From positions 2,316 through 30,616 of the forward strand of contig DPHD01000068.1 in NCBI GenBank assembly GCA_003523085.1: a stretch of DNA of 28,301 bases. Direction: 5' to 3'. The translations under genes were made by a program, and so were the position numbers. The notes under the pieces are model-generated. The model did not search any database and was not told the origin of the DNA. It worked only from the letters and a program-made list of their open reading frames with translations. The DNA is from Oceanospirillaceae bacterium (GTDB lineage Bacteria; Pseudomonadota; Gammaproteobacteria; Pseudomonadales; Balneatricaceae). Below are positions 22,445 through 28,301 of the stretch, piece by piece; within the stretch, counting starts at the first letter, position 1; every line of letters starts with the position of its first letter.

Positions 22445-22770
22445 CGTATATTCCGGACAAAGGGGATATCGTTTCATTGAACTTTGATCCTAGCTCGGGG
22501 AGCGAAATCATGAAGAATCGCCCAGCATTGGTTATTTCTCGAAAAAATTTCAACCAACATACTGGTTTTGCAATTGTCGTCCCAATTACTAGCACTAAGC
22601 GCGGCATGGCCCTTGAAGTACCGCTAAGCGAAACGTCTACTCAAGGCGTTATTCTTATCCACCAATTACGTTCGCTAGACGTTGAAAGTCGCTCAATTAG
22701 GTTTATAGAAAAGGCGCCCGAAGCAATCACAGATAAAGCGACAAAAATGGCTGTGGTTATTATCCAATAA
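22441..22770 (+). CDS. MazF/PemK-type endoribonuclease toxin
   Basis: A 109-residue toxin with the MazF layout: YIPDKGDIVSLNFDPSSGSE at the N-terminus (the G-D-I-V start of the SH3-like barrel), KNRPALVISRKNFN, IVVPITSTKRG and VILIHQLRSLDVESR. MazF proteins cut mRNA at short sequence motifs and stop translation. The start is GTG 22441, four bases inside the antitoxin gene, with AGGAGAGG ahead of it. The arrangement antitoxin first, overlapping toxin, is standard. The pair sits just beyond the sox remnant and may have arrived separately from the island. Confidence 0.93.
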   Translation: MTYIPDKGDIVSLNFDPSSGSEIMKNRPALVISRKNFNQHTGFAIVVPITSTKRGMALEVPLSETSTQGVILIHQLRSLDVESRSIRFIEKAPEAITDKATKMAVVIIQ

Positions 22771-22849
22771 AAAGCAACCAGCGTTGGATTTCTGATAGTG
22801 CGCGTCACTACGGGGCAAACCTCACCCTCACCAAGGTACGGAGCATGTC

Positions 22850-23443
22850 ATGAAACTTAAACAATCACCTACGCTCATCCTCATTGATTGCCAAGAAGGC
22901 TTTAACGACTGGAGCTGTTGGGGTGGCAACCGCAATAACTCTAGTTTAGAGCAAAACCTGCAGGGGCTGTTGGAATTGTGGCGTACAAATCAATGGCCAG
23001 TGGTACATATTGTGCATCATAGCCAAGACCCTAACAGCATTCTGAGGCGTGATAAAAGCAGCGGCGGCATTTGGCCAGAGTTAACCCCTAAAGCAGACGA
23101 ACCTGTGATGGTTAAACGTGAAAATTCGGCTTTTATAGGCACTGAACTAGAGGTGTATTTACGTCGAAACAACGCTAAAAATCTTGTGCTTGCAGGATTA
23201 ACCACCAACCACTGTGTGTCTACCACCACACGTATGGCAGGCAATATGGGTTATGACGTACAACTGGTGGGTGATGCTTGCGCTACCTTTGACCGTATCG
23301 GACCCAATGGCGTGACCTATGATGCACAACTGATTCATGAGGTGTGTTTGTCGGACCTACATGGTGAGTTTTGTCAGGTGGTAGGTATTAGCGAGCTAGA
23401 CATCAAACTAGGTCATATAGGGACGGGGACAGGGGTGTCATAA
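22850..23443 (+). CDS. Isochorismatase-family cysteine hydrolase
   Basis: A 197-residue cytoplasmic hydrolase of the isochorismatase-like superfamily. The Asp-Lys-Cys triad is clear: D13 in LILIDCQEGF, K89 in VMVKRENSAF and C122 in LTTNHCVSTT. The NHCVSTTTRMAGNMGYDVQLVGDACATFD stretch is characteristic. Members cleave amides or enol ethers, such as nicotinamide, N-carbamoylsarcosine or isochorismate; the substrate here cannot be assigned. N-carbamoylsarcosine amidohydrolase belongs to this superfamily, so a link with sarcosine is possible but not shown. A CGGAGC site precedes the ATG. Confidence 0.92.
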   Translation: MKLKQSPTLILIDCQEGFNDWSCWGGNRNNSSLEQNLQGLLELWRTNQWPVVHIVHHSQDPNSILRRDKSSGGIWPELTPKADEPVMVKRENSAFIGTELEVYLRRNNAKNLVLAGLTTNHCVSTTTRMAGNMGYDVQLVGDACATFDRIGPNGVTYDAQLIHEVCLSDLHGEFCQVVGISELDIKLGHIGTGTGVS

Positions 23444-23509
23444 GCAGGTAAAATATCGGCTTGAGCTATTTTACTATAACCAAGTAATCGCACCCTCTGG
23501 AATTCTTCA

Positions 23510-25111
23510 ATGATACGCATCACCAACCTACAACTGCCCCTTGATCACGACGAGCAGGCCTTAAGCCAAGCCATATTGACGCGTTTGTCTATTCAGGCCG
23601 ATGAATTACTGGACTTTGTAATTCATCGTCGTGGTTATGACGCGCGCAAAAAGAGCAAGATTGTTCTCATCTACACCTTAGACGTTAACACCACGCAAAA
23701 TGAGCAGCTATTAGCCACCTTTGCCAATGATCAATTGATTAAAGTCAGCCCCGACATGAGTTACAAATTTGTGGCTCAAGCGCCAGCTGTGGTTGAAGAT
23801 CGCCCTATAGTGATTGGTTTTGGCCCTTGTGGCTTGCTCATCGGCTTAGTATTGGCGCAAATGGGTTATAAACCCATTATTTTAGAGCGTGGTGCAGCGG
23901 TACGGCAGCGTACTAAAGACACCTTTGGTTTTTGGCGTAAGAAGGTGTTGAATACCGAATCAAATGTACAGTTTGGTGAGGGTGGGGCGGGTACCTTTTC
24001 CGATGGCAAACTATACAGCCAAGTGAAAGACCCTAAGCACTACAGCCGTAAAGTGCTCAACGAATTTGTAGAAGCCGGTGCCCCAGAAGAAATTTTGTTT
24101 GTCAGCAAACCCCATATTGGCACCTTTCGATTGGTGTCTATGGTGGAGAAAATGCGCGCCACCATTGAGTCACTAGGCGGTGAAATTCGGTTTGACACGC
24201 GGGTTGATGATATACACCTCGAAAGCGGCCAAATTACCGGCGTTAGTTTGGCAGATGGCACAGAGCTAAAGTCTCGTCACATTGCTCTGGCCGTAGGTCA
24301 CAGTGCCCGTGATACCTTTAAAATGTTGTTTGATAAAAAAGTCTATATCGAGGCAAAGCCATTTTCCATTGGTTTTCGTATAGAGCATCCGCAATCACAA
24401 ATAGACAAGGCTCGATTTGGCGCTCATGCGGGTAACGAAATTTTAGGCGCAGCAGACTATAAATTAGTGCACCATTGCGATAATGGCCGCTCGGTTTATA
24501 GTTTTTGTATGTGTCCTGGTGGCACGGTGGTGGCAGCAACCTCGGAAGAACATCAAGTGGTCACCAATGGCATGAGCCAGTACTCGCGCGCTGAGCGTAA
24601 CGCCAATAGTGCCATTGTGGTGGGTATAGATCCATCGGATTACCCAGGCGATGCGTTGGCGGGTATTGAACTGCAGCGTCAATTAGAGCGTAAAGCCTAT
24701 GTGATGGGTGGTGAGAACTACGATGCGCCGGCGCAAACTGTGGGTGATTTCCTCAAAGGTAAACCGTCACAAGCGTTAGGCAAGGTAGAGTCGTCGTTTA
24801 AGCCGGGTATTAAACTCACCGATTTATCCGACGCCTTGCCAGATTATTGTATTGATGCCATCCGTGAAGCCATTCCGGTATTTGAACGTAAAGTAAAAGG
24901 TTTTGCCTTGGCCGACGCTTTGATGACTGGCGTAGAAACTCGGACTTCTGCCCCCATTTGTATTAAGCGTGGCACAGATTTACAAAGCATCAATACCCAG
25001 GGCTTATACCCCGCAGGTGAAGGTGCAGGCTATGCAGGGGGCATCATGTCGGCAGCCATTGATGGTATTAAAATTGCCGAAGCCATGGCTTTGAGTATGA
25101 ACAATCCATGA
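23510..25111 (+). CDS. FAD-dependent dehydrogenase, COG2509 family
   Basis: A 533-residue flavoprotein. It starts with a small ferredoxin-like or ligand-binding domain (MIRITNLQLPLDHDEQAL..., about 1-95 with RRGYDARKKSKIVLIYTL), then a dinucleotide-binding motif VIGFGPCGLLIGLVLAQMG near residue 102. GEGGAGTFSDGKLYSQVKD, FCMCPGGTVVAATSE and a closing YPAGEGAGYAGGIMSAAIDGIKIAEA follow. These match the conserved NAD(FAD)-utilising dehydrogenase family whose reaction is not well established. It stands as a single gene with short gaps on both sides. Confidence 0.9.
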   Translation: MIRITNLQLPLDHDEQALSQAILTRLSIQADELLDFVIHRRGYDARKKSKIVLIYTLDVNTTQNEQLLATFANDQLIKVSPDMSYKFVAQAPAVVEDRPIVIGFGPCGLLIGLVLAQMGYKPIILERGAAVRQRTKDTFGFWRKKVLNTESNVQFGEGGAGTFSDGKLYSQVKDPKHYSRKVLNEFVEAGAPEEILFVSKPHIGTFRLVSMVEKMRATIESLGGEIRFDTRVDDIHLESGQITGVSLADGTELKSRHIALAVGHSARDTFKMLFDKKVYIEAKPFSIGFRIEHPQSQIDKARFGAHAGNEILGAADYKLVHHCDNGRSVYSFCMCPGGTVVAATSEEHQVVTNGMSQYSRAERNANSAIVVGIDPSDYPGDALAGIELQRQLERKAYVMGGENYDAPAQTVGDFLKGKPSQALGKVESSFKPGIKLTDLSDALPDYCIDAIREAIPVFERKVKGFALADALMTGVETRTSAPICIKRGTDLQSINTQGLYPAGEGAGYAGGIMSAAIDGIKIAEAMALSMNNP

Positions 25112-25196
25112 CCCAACAGTTACTGCATAGTGCGGTGGCTAAAGTTTAGGCTAAAATAAGCCCTCAACTACCTGTTTTTAATTATAGAGAAATACC

Positions 25197-25616
25197 ATGT
25201 TAGCAACCTATTCCTTCGCTATTTGGGGCCTTTGGCTCATTTTATTGACTGTGTTTATTCAATCTGCCGTGGCCTCAGTAGCCCACCGCAAACAAAAGCA
25301 TTATGTGCCCGGTATTGTAGATGCTAACTTGAGCCATGAGTCGTTTGTCTTTCGTAGCGACCGCACTTTTTTAAATTCCCACGAAAACCTTCTGATGATG
25401 TTTGGCCCTGCGGTATTAGCCATGTTGGTAGGTATGGATGCGTATTGGCTGGGCTTGTTAGTGTGGGTATACGCGATTGCCCGTTTACTTCACATGGCCT
25501 TGTATTATGTGATTGCCACCGAAAAGAACCCTAGCCCGCGTAGCTACTTTTACATGGTAGGTAACGTTGCAACCTTGGTATTGTTGGTTCAACTTGGACA
25601 GCATTTAGCTGCGTAA
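25197..25616 (+). CDS. MAPEG family membrane protein
   Basis: A 139-residue inner-membrane protein with four predicted helices. The first is at residues 5-28; then comes a polar loop with NLSHESFVFRSDRTFLNSHENL, a helix around FGPAVLAMLVGM, and two more helices to the C-terminus. The R-x-x-x-N-x-x-E-N loop pattern and size fit MAPEG proteins, which include glutathione-dependent eicosanoid and detoxification enzymes. The bacterial role is not known. Confidence 0.85.
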   Translation: MLATYSFAIWGLWLILLTVFIQSAVASVAHRKQKHYVPGIVDANLSHESFVFRSDRTFLNSHENLLMMFGPAVLAMLVGMDAYWLGLLVWVYAIARLLHMALYYVIATEKNPSPRSYFYMVGNVATLVLLVQLGQHLAA

Positions 25617-25687
25617 TGAACACCTCGGCGCTATTCGACGACTTTCGTTTACACGAGCGCCCTGGTCTATGAGTTTGACGGTAAAAG

Positions 25688-26095
25688 CTAAGACCAGTCT
25701 TCTAAAGCTAGCTGGTCTTGCAGGTGATAGAAGGCTTTGTCGTTAGTGACTAAAACAAGGTTTTCTGACTTTGCATGGGCGGCAATCAACATGTCCATAG
25801 CGGATAGTGAAACACCACGGGCTTCACAAGACGCTCTTAAGAAAGCGTAGGTTTGTGCTGCACAGGCACCCCAGGACAAAGTGTCTACCCGTATGAGGAA
25901 TTCGTGTACCACTTTGGGTAGCCATTTGGCATCGGGTTTTTTGGCCACGCCCAACAATAGTTCGGCATGGGTAATTGACGAAATACACACCTGACTTATG
26001 GGCAGCTGTTGCAAGCGCCGTTTAATAGCAGCGGGTTGCCCCTTGATAAGATAACTCACCGTATTGGTATCGAGCATATATTTTGGTTTAGACAT
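25688..26095 (-). CDS. vapC: VapC toxin, PIN-domain ribonuclease
   Basis: A 135-residue PIN-domain toxin. Acidic catalytic residues are D9 in MLDTNTVSYLI, E45 in THAELLLGV, D101 in SAMDMLIAAHA and D119 in TNDKAF, a complete set. VapC enzymes cut tRNA or rRNA. The ATG at 26095 overlaps the antitoxin stop by one base (TGATG read on the minus strand), so translation is coupled. The gene's 3' end contains an AAGACCAG/CTGGTCTT inverted repeat (25690-25719). Confidence 0.94.
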   Translation of the reverse strand: MSKPKYMLDTNTVSYLIKGQPAAIKRRLQQLPISQVCISSITHAELLLGVAKKPDAKWLPKVVHEFLIRVDTLSWGACAAQTYAFLRASCEARGVSLSAMDMLIAAHAKSENLVLVTNDKAFYHLQDQLALEDWS

Positions 26096-26337
26096 CAAAA
26101 TAAATCTCTGTCGATAGGGGCTTCGTTATCACGTTCTATAGTGAAGTCATTGGGTACTTTTACGGTGTCTAAAGCAGCGAAAAAACCATCCCAAGTATTA
26201 GGTTTTTTGGACAACACTACATCACCAGTAGTAGGATCATGGCGAATATATACCTCATCCCCGTCAAATCGGTAATTCACTGGCAAGCGCACTGCCTGGC
26301 TGCGCCCGTTCATAAAAAGCTTGGCTACTTGGCTCAT
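26095..26337 (-). CDS. vapB: VapB antitoxin
   Basis: An 80-residue AbrB-type antitoxin: MSQVAKLFMNGRSQAVRLPVNYRF is the typical VapB DNA-binding start, and the C-terminal tail (about 50-80, ERDNEAPIDRDLF) binds the toxin. ATG 26337 follows GGGGAG on the minus strand; an extension to 26379 would lie in the operator region. Palindromes upstream (26373-26388 and GATATATC at 26358-26365) are likely operators. Confidence 0.92.
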   Translation of the reverse strand: MSQVAKLFMNGRSQAVRLPVNYRFDGDEVYIRHDPTTGDVVLSKKPNTWDGFFAALDTVKVPNDFTIERDNEAPIDRDLF

Positions 26338-26357
26338 CGATAACTCCCCACTTTTGT

Positions 26358-26388
26358 GATATATCAAAGTATATACCAAGGGTGGTAT
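26358..26388. promoter_or_regulatory. Candidate vapBC operator region
   Basis: ATACCA-AGGG-TGGTAT (26373-26388) is a 6-bp-arm inverted repeat, and GATATATC (26358-26365) is a perfect 8-base palindrome. Both lie 21 to 51 bases upstream of the vapB ATG, where autoregulation by VapBC would act. Confidence 0.5.
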
Positions 26389-26399
26389 CGACTCAATGC

Positions 26400-26556
26400 C
26401 CTTGGCAAAGTTAATGCTCGGCTAGATGAGGTTATGGCAGGCTGTAGTTGCGGTGGCCGCCGTGTTGTATTGGACCTATGGCCCGACCTGGTGGTGGCGT
26501 TAATGATGAGCGGCTTGTTCGTTTATACGGCGCTGGTTATTTTTAATCAGGCGTAG
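26400..26556 (+). pseudogene. Remnant of a cation diffusion facilitator (CzcD-type) gene
   Basis: A short open frame ends LWPDLVVALMMSGLFVYTALVIFNQA (read in segments), which closely resembles the WPDLIV...GLF helix found in CDF cation-efflux proteins. Just upstream the next frame reads QAVVAVAAVLYWTYG, the preceding CDF helix, so a frameshift joins them. Only about 50 residues are recognisable, and neither the N-terminal nor the C-terminal domain is present. The remnant lies directly beside the vapBC pair. Assignment is from pattern memory, hence moderate confidence. I see nothing else in the 26557-26592 spacer. Confidence 0.45.
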
Positions 26557-26596
26557 TCCGAGCTAAAGTCTGGTGATAGTGTCTAGACCAGCGGCC

Positions 26597-26624
26597 AAAA
26601 AAAAGGCTCCATATAGGAGCCTTT
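26597..26624 (-). terminator. Rho-independent terminator of the ABC permease operon
   Basis: On the minus strand a 9-bp perfect stem (AAAGGCTCC paired with GGAGCCTTT, 26624-26616 and 26610-26602) with a 5-base loop is followed by eight T residues ending at 26597. It lies 16 bases after the stop of the last permease gene. Confidence 0.88.
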
Positions 26625-26639
26625 AATAGAGTGTATGGT

Positions 26640-27695
26640 TTAACCCGGAGACATGCCACGTAGTCTTTCGCTACGGCGTCTAAGTAGCTCAAGTACGGTA
26701 AGTAAGCATACAGACATAACAACCAAAATGCTGGCCACGGCCAAGATTGTGGGTGAAATCTGCTCGCGGATACCAGAGAACATCTGGCGTGGAATGGTAC
26801 GTTGCTCCACATCGGCAATAAACAATACGGCAACCACTTCATCTAACGAAGTAATAAAGGCGAACAAGGCACCAGAAATCATACCCGGTAGGATCAAAGG
26901 CATAATAATACGGCGGAAAGTGGTCCAGCCATTGGCACCCATGTTTTGCGAAGCCCTCACTAGGCTCATGTCAAAACCACTGAGGGTGGCAGTTACGGTA
27001 ATGATAACGAACGGTACGCCTAAGGTGACGTGGGCTAAAATCACACCGGTGTAGGTCTTAGCGATACCAATGGAAGAATAAAAGAAGAACATGCCAGTGG
27101 CTGTAATCACCAAAGGTACAATCATCGGTGAAATCAACAAGCTGGTAATCAAGGCGCGGTGAGGCATTTCTGGGCGTGATAAACCTAAGGCTGCCAAGGT
27201 GCCAAGGGTGGTTGCGATGATGGCGGACACGGTGGCAATAAAGAAGGAATTACGTGCCGCGCGTATCCACTGGGCGTTGTTCCACATGTCGGACCACCAG
27301 CCTTCGATGGCTTCAGGGGCCTTCATGCCATTATGCAAAATGTCCAAATACCAACGCGAAGAATAGGCCTCGGAGTCAAAACTGAGCATGCCGTCGGTAA
27401 AGGTGAAGTAGGGCTCGGCGTTAAACGATAGTGGCATGATGATCAGCACGGGTGCAATCAAAAAGACCAGCACGCTGGCGCTGATAACAAGAAAAATATA
27501 GCGTGTAAAGCGTTCGCCGGTCGTTGCGTAATCGTGCATTTTTTCCATAAAATACAAAGGGATACCGAATATCAATAAAAACCCGATGGCGGCTTTAATG
27601 GTGCCTGTAAGAAGCACAACCAATACGGTAGCGAGGGCAAGAAAAAAGTAAGCCCGGCCTTTGTTGTGTATGGAATTTTGTAAAAAATTAATCAT
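26640..27695 (-). CDS. ABC transporter permease, PotC-like, with extended N-terminus
   Basis: A 351-residue inner-membrane permease of the spermidine/putrescine (PotC) type. The core from about residue 140 has NSFFIATVSAIIATTLGTLAALGLSR, ISPMIVPLVITATGMFFFY and the ATPase-contact (EAA) loop SLVRASQNMGANGWTTFRRIIMPLILPG. Usual PotC proteins have about 260-280 residues; here about 70 extra N-terminal residues add two or three hydrophobic helices, and a Trp-rich loop (about 100-140, WYLDILHNGMK...GWWSDMWNN) follows the first core helix. ATG 27695 is preferred over a TTG at 27719. The upstream permease ends 16 bases before it. The substrate might be a polyamine or an opine/amine; it cannot be fixed here. 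Confidence 0.9.
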   Translation of the reverse strand: MINFLQNSIHNKGRAYFFLALATVLVVLLTGTIKAAIGFLLIFGIPLYFMEKMHDYATTGERFTRYIFLVISASVLVFLIAPVLIIMPLSFNAEPYFTFTDGMLSFDSEAYSSRWYLDILHNGMKAPEAIEGWWSDMWNNAQWIRAARNSFFIATVSAIIATTLGTLAALGLSRPEMPHRALITSLLISPMIVPLVITATGMFFFYSSIGIAKTYTGVILAHVTLGVPFVIITVTATLSGFDMSLVRASQNMGANGWTTFRRIIMPLILPGMISGALFAFITSLDEVVAVLFIADVEQRTIPRQMFSGIREQISPTILAVASILVVMSVCLLTVLELLRRRSERLRGMSPG

Positions 27696-27711
27696 TGTAA
27701 TGTCCCGTTCC

Positions 27712-28301
27712 TTAACCAAACTTGAGTTTATCGATGCCGATTAATTTGTTGTAAACCCAGTAAAGTAACAACACAACCACTAGCAGCATGGTGCCTAAAG
27801 CAGCGCCTAGACTCCAGTTAAGGGACTTTTGAATATGGTATGCGATCAGGTTAGAGATTAATAAACCGTCTTGGCCGCCCACCAGTGCTGGGGTGATGTA
27901 ATAACCAATGGCTAGGATGAATACCAACAAGGTACCGGCAGCAAGGCCTGGTAAGGTTTGTGGTAAATACACCCGGCGATACGCGTAAAATGGCTTAGAG
28001 CCCATGGATAGGGCCGCACGCATGTATGTAGGTTGTATGGTTTTCATAACCGAGTACAAGGGCAGGATCATAAAGGGCAACAAAATATGTACCATGGCAA
28101 TGATGGTGCCGGTTTGGTTGTAGATCATCTGAATGCGGCCATCGTCACCGATAACACCAAAGTAAACTAACAAATCGTTAATCACACCTTCCGTTTGTAG
28201 AATGGCAATCCAAGCCGTTGTACGCACCAATAGGGAGGTCCAAAACGGTAGCAATACCATAATCATCAGTAGGTTAGATTGACGCAATGGTAACACCGAC
28301 A
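27712..28301 (-). CDS. ABC transporter permease, PotB-like (5' end outside window)
   Basis: The frame is open to the window edge, so the start lies beyond base 28301; the GTG at 28296 is internal. The visible 196 residues hold the second half of a PotB-type permease: MVLLPFWTSLLVRTTAWIAILQ, MVHILLPFMILPLYSVM, then the ATPase-contact loop YMRAALSMGSKPFYAYRRVYLPQTLPG, and the final helices. With the next gene it forms the heteromeric membrane channel of an ABC importer; the ATPase and binding-protein genes are expected upstream on the minus strand. Confidence 0.92.
   Translation of the reverse strand, partial: SVLPLRQSNLLMIMVLLPFWTSLLVRTTAWIAILQTEGVINDLLVYFGVIGDDGRIQMIYNQTGTIIAMVHILLPFMILPLYSVMKTIQPTYMRAALSMGSKPFYAYRRVYLPQTLPGLAAGTLLVFILAIGYYITPALVGGQDGLLISNLIAYHIQKSLNWSLGAALGTMLLVVVLLLYWVYNKLIGIDKLKFG

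Noticed and set aside
25620..25691. Short frame ending SALVYEFDGKS between the MAPEG gene and vapC
   Set aside because: Only about 18 codons after a stop, with no recognisable family; possibly a gene remnant but not supportable.
1..28301. CRISPR array, tRNA or rRNA genes
   Set aside because: No regularly spaced repeats and no recognisable tRNA or rRNA sequence were noticed on reading.

Overview
The window looks like chromosomal DNA of a marine-type gammaproteobacterium. The assignment is an inference from the mix of families: an NAD-dependent molybdenum formate dehydrogenase, a heterotetrameric sarcosine oxidase, small toxin-antitoxin pairs, and intergenic GTCAT...ATCC palindromes. No rRNA, tRNA or marker gene is present to fix the genus. 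Coding density is high and most genes are ordinary metabolic ones.

Left part (1-13444): the 3' part of fdsB and all of fdsA (soluble NAD-linked formate dehydrogenase) end at a clear terminator. Two tandem DUF1801 paralogues follow, then a tightly coupled run of yaiI-like, fdhD/fdsC, mobA and a GntR/FCD regulator gene. Next comes a probable catabolic unit: a creatinase-fold M24 protein that has lost metal ligands, a nitrilase-superfamily amidase and a DMT exporter. A SAM methyltransferase gene and, on the opposite strand, a mobB-moeA fusion close this part. The fdsBA, fdhD, mobA and mobB-moeA genes together supply a bis-MGD formate dehydrogenase and part of its cofactor pathway.

Middle part (13629-22075): a complete soxBDAG operon encodes the four-subunit sarcosine oxidase, which makes glycine plus a one-carbon unit (formaldehyde or methylene-tetrahydrofolate). 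Formate dehydrogenase could finish oxidation of that carbon. Downstream lies a small accessory island with three tightly packed genes: a winged-helix-like protein, an AbiEii-like nucleotidyltransferase and a PP2C-like phosphatase. The island is followed by a second, truncated and decayed copy of the soxA 3' end plus soxG. That copy is about 92% identical to the first and differs almost only at synonymous sites. The island therefore sits between two diverged copies of the same sequence, which suggests insertion by recombination with DNA from a related organism.

Right part (22122-28301): a mazEF-type toxin-antitoxin pair with two matching operator palindromes, an isochorismatase-like hydrolase, a COG2509 FAD-dependent dehydrogenase, a MAPEG membrane protein, a vapBC pair on the minus strand beside a broken cation-efflux gene remnant, and two permease genes of a polyamine-type ABC importer on the minus strand, the second running off the edge.

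The best candidate for an undescribed system is the HTH-nucleotidyltransferase-PP2C cassette at 19039-21060. Pairing a nucleotidyltransferase with a phosphatase suggests opposing modification and de-modification, but this is inference from motifs and gene order only.
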